A stretch of 53,342 nt of DNA, from NCBI RefSeq assembly GCF_000961795.1, contig NZ_LADU01000124.1:1-53342 (forward strand), in the 5' to 3' direction. Source of the stretch: Hyphomonas sp. BRH_c22. Lineage in GTDB: Bacteria > Pseudomonadota > Alphaproteobacteria > Caulobacterales > Hyphomonadaceae. A program made the position numbers and the translations under genes. The notes below the pieces were generated by a model. It had not been told where the DNA came from. It did no database searches and worked only from the letters and a program-made list of their open reading frames with translations. Position 1 is the first letter of the stretch. Each line of letters opens with the position of its first letter. Below, in pieces: positions 17,647-24,617 of the stretch.

Positions 17647-17678
17647 TCCCAATTATGAGTCAATACTCATATTTGGGA
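17647..17678. promoter_or_regulatory. 32-bp palindromic operator between tetR and the TonB-receptor operon
   Basis: The arms TCCCAATTATGAGT (17647-17660) and ACTCATATTTGGGA (17665-17678) are complementary at 13 of 14 positions around a CAAT centre. The site lies in the 171-base divergent gap, 57 bases from the tetR start and 84 from the receptor start. Size and symmetry suit a TetR dimer or pair of dimers. It probably controls both transcripts. Confidence 0.7.
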
Positions 17679-17734
17679 TACTGTTCAAAACATTCAAACC
17701 ACGGTAAGCTTCATCATTTCTGAAGGAGACCCAC

Positions 17735-18373
17735 TTGCAGACGTTTACGATGTTTGCGCCGGAAGCGGCGAGCCTGGGCAAGAGCGCAAGAACGCGCGCA
17801 CAGCTGATGGACGCCGCCATTGCGGTGTTCGCCCGCCATGGCATCGAAGCGGCATCCGTGAACGAAATCGCGCGGGCTGCTGGCCTTGCGAACGGTACCT
17901 TCTACGTTCATTTCCGCGACAAGGACGAGGTGGTGTCCGTGGTATCGCTTGCCCTGGCGGCCGAAATAGCACGTCAGCTCGACGAAGACATGCGCGATAT
18001 CGAATGCGCGATCCAGCGCGTCGTCTGCGCAACGCGTCGTTTCCTTCAAATCACCCGCGAACAACCACCCCTTGGCTGGGCGTTTCTCAAGGCGTGTCAG
18101 GTGTTGCCTGACCTTCGCCAGCAGGTGGGCGTCTACATGCGCCAGGACATTGCAAGGGGCGTCAAACAAGGCGTCTTCACAGAGCCTGTCGATGACTTCC
18201 TGATCGATTGCGTCGGCGGGCTTGTCCTTTCAGCCCTGCTATCGTGCCTGTCGGGCACGGCCGCCGCCGATGCGGGCGCCCGAACAGCGGAGATGCAGCT
18301 TCGCCTGCTTGGTATCGACAAAGAAGCGGCCAGGGCAGCAGTCGGGCAGGCGCTCGACGCCCACCCAATCTGA
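17735..18373 (+). CDS. TetR/AcrR-family transcriptional regulator of the catabolic operon
   Basis: The 212-residue protein has an N-terminal helix-turn-helix (about 20-66; FARHGIEAASVNEIARAAG, then TFYVHFRDKDEV) and a helical ligand-binding domain. The TTG at 17735 is preceded by AGGAG at six bases, better than the ATG at 17750. It is divergent from the TonB receptor operon and reads away from the 32-bp palindrome. I infer that it represses that operon until a pathway compound binds. Its stop is followed within six bases by the IS6 element. Confidence 0.9.
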   Translation: MQTFTMFAPEAASLGKSARTRAQLMDAAIAVFARHGIEAASVNEIARAAGLANGTFYVHFRDKDEVVSVVSLALAAEIARQLDEDMRDIECAIQRVVCATRRFLQITREQPPLGWAFLKACQVLPDLRQQVGVYMRQDIARGVKQGVFTEPVDDFLIDCVGGLVLSALLSCLSGTAAADAGARTAEMQLRLLGIDKEAARAAVGQALDAHPI

Positions 18374-18378
18374 AAACA

Positions 18379-19193
18379 GGTGCTGTCAGTCTAATGCGAA
18401 CCAGTCTCGGATTTTCGCGGAGCAGCAGGAGCTATGCGACAAGAAGATCGCGCCACTCGCGAAGCGCGGCGTCTCGTTTTTGTTTGAACCGGGTTCTGGT
18501 GTTGATGTGCCTTTCAAAGTTGAAGTGATTGTGCACTGACGAATGGACTGAAACGAATTTCTGCAAACTTCGCATCCGCCGAAATCGAGACATCGCCCGC
18601 TCTCGTCTTCGGAAGGGCAGGTGTGAATTCTCGGCGCGATTGTTCAGATGGCGAGCCGTTTCCTGGCGACGTTCATTCCCGATGACTTTCATCGCGGCCC
18701 GGTAAGAAGGGCACTTGTCCGTCACGACGATGTGCGGGCTGCCATAGCGCTTCATTGCTTTCTTCAGGAATTTCAACGCAGCGGCTTTATCGCGCTTCTT
18801 GGTTACATAAGATTCGAGAACTTCGCCTTCGTGGTCGACAGCTTGCCACAGGTAATGCCTCTCGCCTCGTATCTTTACGAAGACCTCGTCTAGGTGCCAC
18901 AACCATTGGGGGCTACTTCTCATCGACTCTGAGCGCCGCCTCCTGATCTTATGCGCAAAGTATGTGCCGAACCGATCAACCCAGAGACGGATGATTTCGT
19001 GGCAGACATCGATGCCGCGCTCGTGAAGAAGGTCTTCAACGTTCCTCAAGGACAGCGGGAATCGGACATACATGAGTACGGCTAGCTGGATGATCTCGGG
19101 CGAAGTCTTGAAGTAGCGAAACGGGTTCTTGGCCATCTCCTGAGGCTAAACACTTGGATTGGTCATCTCAAGCCCGGTTCTCCTGACAATGCC
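18379..19193. mobile_element. IS6-family insertion sequence, apparently complete
   Basis: About 815 bases enclose one transposase gene. The ends are imperfect inverted repeats: GGTGCTGTCAG at 18379-18389 against GGCATTGTCAG read inward from 19193, matching at 8 of 11 positions. The length is usual for IS6. The 8 bases outside each end (TGAAAACA and CCATAGCG) are different, so the expected target duplication is missing. This can arise when an IS6 element joins by cointegration or deletes neighbouring DNA. It separates the catabolic operon from tRNA-Ser. Confidence 0.65.
18432..19136 (-). CDS. IS6-family transposase
   Basis: The 234-residue product has the full IS6 length. It has the N-terminal helix-turn-helix region with RFPLSLRNVEDLLHERGI, and the DDE catalytic core: WHLDEVFVK (first Asp), VVTDKCPSY (second Asp) and NRAENSHLPFRRRE (Glu), with the family spacing. 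It ends with RFKQKRDAALREWRDLL. No frameshift is seen, so it is probably active. IS6 enzymes act by replicative cointegrate formation, often assembling arrays of accessory genes. Confidence 0.92.
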   Translation of the reverse strand: MAKNPFRYFKTSPEIIQLAVLMYVRFPLSLRNVEDLLHERGIDVCHEIIRLWVDRFGTYFAHKIRRRRSESMRSSPQWLWHLDEVFVKIRGERHYLWQAVDHEGEVLESYVTKKRDKAAALKFLKKAMKRYGSPHIVVTDKCPSYRAAMKVIGNERRQETARHLNNRAENSHLPFRRRERAMSRFRRMRSLQKFVSVHSSVHNHFNFERHINTRTRFKQKRDAALREWRDLLVA

Positions 19194-19370
19194 CCATAGC
19201 GGCGCGGTACCCGTCGTCTCAGCTGGTAAAGGCCGCCAAGCATGAAGATCGACACACGTTCACTCCGTCATTGTGCAGCAAAACAAGCCAGGACGCATGC
19301 AAATGGGCGCAACGGCGCGCATAAAAACCAGTGTATTCTGGGAATTATGGGATTTTCAGGGGCGGAATAG

Positions 19371-19460
19371 TGGCGGAGAGGAAGGGATTCGAACCCTCGA
19401 TACGCGTTAACGTATACGCCCTTAGCAGGGGCGCGCCTTCAGCCGCTCGGCCACCTCTCC
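19371..19460 (-). tRNA. tRNA-Ser (GCT)
   Basis: Read on the minus strand, the gene starts GGAGAGGTGGCCGAG at 19460 and ends with the encoded CCA at 19371-19373. The acceptor stem pairs GGAGAGG with CCTCTCC. The anticodon is GCT, complement of 19424-19426, in the loop CTGCTAA. The long variable arm typical of Ser is present (GTATACGTTAACGCGTAT region), and the T-arm reads GGTTCGAATCC. Its 3' end points at the IS6 element and catabolic region, the orientation in which islands insert into tRNA genes. The 177 bases between it and the IS hold no gene I can support. Confidence 0.95.
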
Positions 19461-19530
19461 AGCGCAAGCTAGTCGTCTAGTGAAACCGGAGCCGCACCGC
19501 AAGCCCCGGTCGCCATCTAACGCATGTTTC

Positions 19531-20628
19531 CTAGACGTTGAACCGGAAGTGCAGGACATCGCCGTCCTGGACAATGTATTCCTTGCCCTCGGCCCGCATC
19601 TTGCCGGCTTCCTTGGCGCCGGCTTCCCCGCCCGACGCGACAAAGTCGGCAAAGGCGATGGTTTCGGCGCGAATGAACCCCTTTTCGAAGTCGCCATGGA
19701 TAACACCTGCAGCCTTCGGCGCGGTCCAGCCACGCCGTATGGTCCAGGCGCGGGCCTCTTTCGGCCCGACCGTGAAGTAGGTCTGCAGGTCGAGCAGGTC
19801 GTAGCCAGCGTGAATGAGCCGCGTCAGACCCGGTTCTTCGAGGCCAAGCGCCGCCAGGTATTCTGCGCGGTCCGTCTCGTCGAGCAGGGCGAGCTCGCTT
19901 TCGATCTGGGCGGAAAAGACCACGCAGCCGGCACCTTCTTCCCGGGCGCGGGCGACAACCCGTTCGGAATGCGCATTGCCCGTGGCGGCGCTGTCTTCGT
20001 CGACATTGGCGACAAACAGGACCGGCTTGGACGTGAGAAGCTGCAGCATGTTCCAGGCGCGCAAATCATCCTTGGCGATTTTGGCTTTCCGGGCGGGGCG
20101 TCCTTGATTGAGTTCGGCAAGGGCCAGGTCGATCAGCGCGACCTGCGCCTTGGCGTCCTTGTCACCGGACTTGGCCTTCTTCTCGACGCCGACCTTGCGC
20201 TTTTCAAGACTTTCCAGGTCGGCGAGCATGAGTTCGGTTTCGACCACTTCGAAATCTGCAATCGGATCGACGTGTCCGCGCACATGCGTGATGTCATCGT
20301 TCTCAAAGCAGCGCAGCACGTAGATGATGGCGTCTGTCTCACGAATATTGGCGAGAAACTGGTTGCCGAGACCCTCTCCCTTGGAAGCGCCCTCAACCAG
20401 ACCTGCAATATCGACAAAGTTCATGCGCGCCGGAATGATCTCCTTCGATCCGGCAATCCTTGCCAGTTCGTTCAGACGGGGCTCGGGAACGGCCACTTCA
20501 CCCACATTCGGCTCGATCGTGCAGAACGGGTAGTTGGCGGCCTGCGCGGCAGCTGTCTGCGTCAGGGCGTTGAAAAGCGTGGACTTGCCCACATTGGGCA
20601 GGCCCACAATTCCGCATTTGAAGCCCAT
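19531..20628 (-). CDS. ychF: Redox-regulated ATPase YchF (Obg-family GTPase fold)
   Basis: The 365-residue length is usual. It has the P-loop GLPNVGKST (9-17), the switch region [31 protein letters not shown] (G3), an NVDED G4 variant suited to ATP rather than GTP, a coiled-coil insert, and a C-terminal TGS domain ([13 protein letters not shown] to VLHFRFNV). YchF is a near-universal ATPase that binds ribosomes and affects oxidative-stress response. It is transcribed towards tRNA-Ser and is divergent from the TIR gene. Confidence 0.96.
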   Translation of the reverse strand: MGFKCGIVGLPNVGKSTLFNALTQTAAAQAANYPFCTIEPNVGEVAVPEPRLNELARIAGSKEIIPARMNFVDIAGLVEGASKGEGLGNQFLANIRETDAIIYVLRCFENDDITHVRGHVDPIADFEVVETELMLADLESLEKRKVGVEKKAKSGDKDAKAQVALIDLALAELNQGRPARKAKIAKDDLRAWNMLQLLTSKPVLFVANVDEDSAATGNAHSERVVARAREEGAGCVVFSAQIESELALLDETDRAEYLAALGLEEPGLTRLIHAGYDLLDLQTYFTVGPKEARAWTIRRGWTAPKAAGVIHGDFEKGFIRAETIAFADFVASGGEAGAKEAGKMRAEGKEYIVQDGDVLHFRFNV

Positions 20629-20775
20629 TCCGGCCTCCTTTTCTTAACTGTCTGAGCGCGGCCTTAGCGCTATTTCGCAGTGAAAAACAGGGAGTTTTGT
20701 CGCCTGAAAGCGGAATTGGGTGGCCAAGGGGCAGCGGACTGCTATTCTCGGCACGAGAGTTGCAGGAATGACCCC

Positions 20776-21690
20776 ATGGCATATGACGTCTTTCTGGTTT
20801 CCGCGAGCGAAGATCGCGATACGGCGAAGCTGATCGCACGGCGGCTTCGCGCCCTCAAATTCAAGGTCTGGTTCAATCAGAAACAGGTTGACGAGACTTT
20901 TGATGCCAAGGACGCCCGCAACGCGACGAACTCCACCTCCATGCTGGTCCTCTGGTCAGAGAATGCCGTAAAGAGCGACTGGGTGCGTGCGGCCGCGTCA
21001 GTGGGGCATTCCCGCCCCGGCACACTGGTCCAGATGGGCCTCGACAAGACAATTCCCTACGAGCCCTTCCGCACAGGCAAACGCCATTCGGTCGTGGGCA
21101 TGACATCGCGCAAGACGCCTGACGGTTTCTACAAGGCCGTAGAAGCGCTGGGCGCGAATGACGGCCGCACCGACCTTCGCGAATGGATGGGCTTTGGCGC
21201 GAAGGACGAAGACGAACGCGCTGACTGGCTCGCAGCCCACCCGCATGACCCGCTGGCGCTCCACGCGAAGGCGCAACGCGAAAAAGAGCTTGGTATGAAG
21301 CCTGCCCCTGCGCCTGAAGCGCAGGGCGCTGCAGCGCTGGCGGCGGCCTCCCTGAAGGGGCACACCAACGGAAACGGACACCGGCCGGTTGCAGGCATGA
21401 CCATTGCGGCGGCTGCCGCACGGCCTTCCGCAGCGCCGGTGACGGAAACCGTCGAAGATGCAATTGTCAGCTGGGGCACGATCGTGGCCATTTCACTGGC
21501 CATTCTGGGCATGCTGATTCTGGCATGGTTCTTCCGCTCGCAGCCCATCTCACCTGAAATGCGTGTGGCAATGCCCGCGATCAGCAATGGCTCGCAGGCC
21601 ACTGTGACCTGCCCTGTGGGCCAGGTGCCGCGATCCCTGATGAATGATGTGCTGCAGCCGGGGCCGATCATCAACGATACGGACGATTAG
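20776..21690 (+). CDS. TIR-domain membrane protein, catalytic Glu position replaced
   Basis: The 304-residue protein opens with a TIR-like fold: MAYDVFLVSASEDRD, the RRLRALKFKVWF strand, SMLVLWSENAVKSDWV. In NADase TIR domains a Glu follows the W about four residues on (WVHKE in SARM1); here the reading is DWVRAAAS with Ala73, so NAD cleavage looks unlikely. After a Lys/Ala/Pro-rich linker comes one membrane helix (about 232-253), and then a roughly 50-residue non-cytoplasmic tail with one Cys. The ATG at 20776 has AGGA upstream; the longer frame from 20680 has no support. No partner defence gene is adjacent. Function is unknown. Confidence 0.75.
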   Translation: MAYDVFLVSASEDRDTAKLIARRLRALKFKVWFNQKQVDETFDAKDARNATNSTSMLVLWSENAVKSDWVRAAASVGHSRPGTLVQMGLDKTIPYEPFRTGKRHSVVGMTSRKTPDGFYKAVEALGANDGRTDLREWMGFGAKDEDERADWLAAHPHDPLALHAKAQREKELGMKPAPAPEAQGAAALAAASLKGHTNGNGHRPVAGMTIAAAAARPSAAPVTETVEDAIVSWGTIVAISLAILGMLILAWFFRSQPISPEMRVAMPAISNGSQATVTCPVGQVPRSLMNDVLQPGPIINDTDD

Positions 21691-21708
21691 GCCATTCGGG
21701 TTCGCCTG

Positions 21709-21753
21709 AAATGAAAAGCGCCGCCGGATGATGTCCGGCGGCGCTTTTCATTT
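21709..21753. terminator. Bidirectional intrinsic terminator
   Basis: Twenty-base arms at 21709-21728 and 21734-21753 pair perfectly around TGATG. The GC core is CGCCGCCGGA, flanked by AAAAG before and CTTTT after, so either strand ends in a T-run. It lies between the convergent TIR gene and atpF and can serve both. Confidence 0.9.
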
Positions 21754-21770
21754 GATCTGCTTCTGAAGGA

Positions 21771-22361
21771 CTAGCTGAGGGCGCGGTCGATCTCGCGGGC
21801 AGCGGACTCGAACTGGTCAACACCGGTGTCTTCACTGAGAATGCGGCGGGCCGCCGAGATCGCGGCATCGGCCGCAGCGCGGCGGACCTGCTCGGTTGCC
21901 TCGGTTTCGGCGCGAGCAATCCGGGCTTCCGCAAGCGCCTCACGGCGCACCATGCGGTCAGCGATGTCCTTGCGGGCTTCGGCCATGATCTGCTTCGCGT
22001 CGGCCTTGGCCTGATCGATCATGGCCTCTGCTTCCTTGTCGGCATCCTGTTGGCGGCGTTCGGCAAGGGCGAGGGCCTCTGCCGCCCGCTCGCGCAGGCT
22101 GCGGGCTTCTTCCAGTTCCTCTGCAATCGCGGTGGAGCGCGCGTCAAGGCCGCCCAGAACGGTTTTGAATGCGCCCATGCGGGCAGCGATCAGCAGGAAA
22201 ACGACCAGCGCCAGAAATGCCACGAAGGTGACCGGGTCGCTCGCCGCATAGGCAAGGCCACCCATGAAGCCTTCGCCGTGGCTGTCTTCAGCCGCCATTG
22301 CCGGAAGAGATGACACCGCGAAAAGTGCACTCAAAAGGATGAGGTGTTTCATCGTCCGCAT
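21771..22361 (-). CDS. atpF: F0F1 ATP synthase subunit b
   Basis: The 196-residue protein has a signal-like N-terminus, one membrane helix (PVTFVAFLALVVFLLIAARM, about 43-62) and a long Ala/Glu/Arg-rich coiled coil to the end. This is the peripheral-stalk b subunit, linking F0 to F1. It starts at ATG 22361 with GGAG seven bases upstream, overlapping the end of the b' gene four bases earlier. It is the last gene of the atpI-B-E-b'-b operon. The presence of both b and b' is usual in alphaproteobacteria and phototrophs. Confidence 0.9.
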   Translation of the reverse strand: MRTMKHLILLSALFAVSSLPAMAAEDSHGEGFMGGLAYAASDPVTFVAFLALVVFLLIAARMGAFKTVLGGLDARSTAIAEELEEARSLRERAAEALALAERRQQDADKEAEAMIDQAKADAKQIMAEARKDIADRMVRREALAEARIARAETEATEQVRRAAADAAISAARRILSEDTGVDQFESAAREIDRALS

Positions 22362-22365
22362 CTGG

Positions 22366-22914
22366 CTACTCCATTGCCGCCGTGACGGCTTTTTTCAGTT
22401 CGGCCTTGGTGGCCGACACGCCGAAGCGGCCCACAATCACGTCAGCTGCATCGACGGCAATCTGCTCGACGTTCTTCATGGCATTCGCGCGAAGGCTGGT
22501 AATGCGCGCATCGGCCGCTTCCAGTTTCTTCTCGAGCTCTGCATCGACCCGCGCCGTCTCAGCCGCCATCTCGGCGTTCATCTTGTCCCGGGCCTTGTCG
22601 GACGTTTCGCGCGCCTTCGCCTTGGCCTGCGCAATGCGCAGTTCAAGTGCCTGCTGCGCTTCGGTTGCCTGATCGTTGAGGCGGCCAGCCTGGTCAAGGT
22701 CGGACGCGATACGGTCAGAGCGCTTTTCGAGCGTGTCCGACAGTTTCGGCAGGATGACCCGTGACATGGCGAGGTAGAGAATGCTGAACAGGATCGCCAG
22801 CCAGAACAGCTGCGATGGCATGTGCCAGGTTTCAAACGGCGGGAACGGCGCTTTGCCGTCCGTGCCGTGTTCTGCCCCTTGGGCCGCAGTTTCTGCAAGC
22901 AATGCGATCAGCAT
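22366..22914 (-). CDS. atpF2: F0F1 ATP synthase subunit b'
   Basis: The 182-residue protein has a short N-terminal segment, a membrane helix (PSQLFWLAILFSILYLAMSR) followed by VILPKLSDTLEKR, which is a strong mark of b/b' subunits, and a long coiled coil. It forms a heterodimeric peripheral stalk with b. The ATG at 22914 has GAGGA upstream; the longer frame to 22974 is unsupported. The gene lies between atpE and atpF in the usual alphaproteobacterial order. Confidence 0.9.
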   Translation of the reverse strand: MLIALLAETAAQGAEHGTDGKAPFPPFETWHMPSQLFWLAILFSILYLAMSRVILPKLSDTLEKRSDRIASDLDQAGRLNDQATEAQQALELRIAQAKAKARETSDKARDKMNAEMAAETARVDAELEKKLEAADARITSLRANAMKNVEQIAVDAADVIVGRFGVSATKAELKKAVTAAME

Positions 22915-22988
22915 CGGAAAATCCTCGGTTTCGTGTCCAGTCGTGGGAGCCGGCGACACGGCCGCCGGCCCCAAAAAGCAGGTTCTGC

Positions 22989-23225
22989 CTAGACGACGAA
23001 GAGGATCAGGATGGCAACGAGGAACGACAGGATGCCGAGCGCCTCGGAAAGGGCCATACCGATGAACAGGTTGCCGGTCTGCTGGGGAGCAGCCGATGGG
23101 TTGCGCATGGCGGCGTCGAGGAACGAGCCGAAGATGTTACCCACACCGATAGCGGCACCGATCATGCCGAGCGTTGCGAGGCCTGCGCCAACGTATTTGA
23201 GGCCGAGGGTGATATCGCCTTCCAT
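22989..23225 (-). CDS. atpE: F0F1 ATP synthase subunit c
   Basis: This is a 78-residue hairpin of two membrane helices joined by a polar loop ([10 protein letters not shown]; the usual loop has an R-x-P pattern). The proton-carrying residue is Glu61 in MALSEALG. The Gly-rich first helix ([17 protein letters not shown]) allows ring packing. AAGGAGATC precedes the ATG. The 116-base gap to atpB upstream is somewhat long for the operon and might hold an extra ribosome-loading or processing site. Confidence 0.95.
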   Translation of the reverse strand: MEGDITLGLKYVGAGLATLGMIGAAIGVGNIFGSFLDAAMRNPSAAPQQTGNLFIGMALSEALGILSFLVAILILFVV

Positions 23226-23341
23226 GGGGATCTCCTTATGGGAATGCTGTAGTTCTACAAAGTGCCGCTCGTGAAGCGTGTTCCGTCTGCGGCGTCAAGC
23301 GGTTTGGTGAGGCCATGTGGCCGCACCGGCGAAGTGGGTCC

Positions 23342-24112
23342 CTAGTGCGCGGGGTGGAACGCGTCGTTCAGGTAAACGCAGGTAAGAATGGCGAAAACGT
23401 ATGCCTGAAGGCCCGCAACCAGCAGTTCGAGGGCGTTGAGGGCAACGCCCATGGCAAACGCGAACGGCGCGATGATCACATAGGCGCCGCCGGCAGCGAT
23501 CAGAGCAACCGTAAATCCGGCAAACAGTTTCAGCATGATGTGTCCTGCCAGCATGTTGGCGAACAGGCGCAGGGACAAGGTCAGCGGGCGGGCAAAGAAC
23601 GAGATGACTTCGATCGGGATCAGGATGATATAGATCGGCCATGGGGCGCCCGATGGTGCGAACAGTTTGAGGAACTTGAAGCCGTTCTTGTAGAATCCGA
23701 AGCCGATGACGATGGAGATCACCAGCAGCGCGAGGGCGCCTGTCACGATGATGTGGCTGGTGGTGGTGAATGCATAAGGTACCATGCCGATCATGTTGGC
23801 GAAGAAAAGGAAGAAGAATAGCGTGAACACGAAGGGGAAGAATTTCAGGCCTTCCTCACCGGCCGCTCCGCGTACCATGTCTGCGACGAACCCGTAGCCG
23901 ATTTCCGCAAGCGACTGCACGCGCGAGGGGACCAGCTGTCCCTTGGACGCGGCAATGCCGAAAAAGGCGATGGTCAGGATCACGCCCAGGGCCATGAAGC
24001 CTGATGCGTTCGTGAACGACAGGTCGACGCCGCCGACGTTGAACTCAAGCCATTTCGTGATCTTGAACTGGTGGATCGGATCCAGTGCGACGCTAGGCAT
24101 AAACAGGTTCAT
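23342..24112 (-). CDS. atpB: F0F1 ATP synthase subunit a
   Basis: The 256-residue protein has five or six membrane helices. The essential proton-channel Arg is Arg182 in TLSLRLFANMLAGH, and the last helix carries the GLQAYVFAILTCVYL signature. It works with the c-ring to move protons. Its ATG overlaps the atpI stop by ATGA, so the two are coupled. Confidence 0.95.
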   Translation of the reverse strand: MNLFMPSVALDPIHQFKITKWLEFNVGGVDLSFTNASGFMALGVILTIAFFGIAASKGQLVPSRVQSLAEIGYGFVADMVRGAAGEEGLKFFPFVFTLFFFLFFANMIGMVPYAFTTTSHIIVTGALALLVISIVIGFGFYKNGFKFLKLFAPSGAPWPIYIILIPIEVISFFARPLTLSLRLFANMLAGHIMLKLFAGFTVALIAAGGAYVIIAPFAFAMGVALNALELLVAGLQAYVFAILTCVYLNDAFHPAH

Positions 24113-24468
24113 CCGTCCTTATTCCCGTCTTCCGGAGCCTCAAGCTCCTGTGTGTGTTTCAACGCCCGAGCATTCAGCTCTTTATAGGCGCGTATGATGG
24201 CCCGTATGCCTGCCGCGAAGCCCAGGGCCCCCATGATCAGCAAGCCCCAGGGCTTTGTTCCCGCGAACACGTCGATCCAGTAGCCCATGAAGCCACCAAC
24301 AAAGACCGAGGTGCCGAATTCCGCACCGTATCGCAAGGCGTAGGCCCCAGCCGAGTGATTTCCTTCGTCAGCCCTGGTCTCACGTCGCTTTGCCGCTTCA
24401 CGTTCAGCCCGGGCCGCCCTTGCCTTGGCGATCTCGTCACCAAGGCCGTCTGGACCTTCACTGGACAT
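24109..24468 (-). CDS. atpI: ATP synthase accessory protein AtpI
   Basis: This protein of about 119 residues has a charged N-terminus (AKARAARAEREAAKRRE), two membrane helices (GAEFGTSVFVGGFMGYWID and GLLIMGALGFAAGIRAI) and a charged tail. This is the AtpI / ATPase-gene-1 type, which assists c-ring assembly or Mg uptake. The ATG at 24468 is preferred to the longer frame at 24558, whose extra residues do not look like AtpI. It is the first gene of the F0 operon, with its promoter in the 150 bases before the smc stop. It overlaps atpB by ATGA. Confidence 0.88.
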   Translation of the reverse strand: MSSEGPDGLGDEIAKARAARAEREAAKRRETRADEGNHSAGAYALRYGAEFGTSVFVGGFMGYWIDVFAGTKPWGLLIMGALGFAAGIRAIIRAYKELNARALKHTQELEAPEDGNKDG

Positions 24469-24617
24469 GTTTTTTAGCGCTCCGCAGCCGCGAATCCCTG
24501 CTGACGGGGAGACCCCCCGAATTTGGCGCAAACTATGAGGGGGGCGAGGGCAAGTCAACCGCGATTGCAGAAACGCACTTCCTTGTTTTTATTGAATATA
24601 CTGGTTCACGCTCTGCG

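Noticed and set aside
18371..19201. An 8-bp target duplication around the IS6 element
   Set aside because: The flanks TGAAAACA and CCATAGCG do not match.
19320..19345. A terminator after tRNA-Ser (CCAG...CTGG then T-run on the minus strand)
   Set aside because: The stem is only four bases, too weak to call.
20776..21690. The TIR protein as part of a defence system such as Thoeris or CBASS
   Set aside because: No SIR2, ThsA or cyclase partner is adjacent, the catalytic Glu is absent and the neighbours are housekeeping genes.
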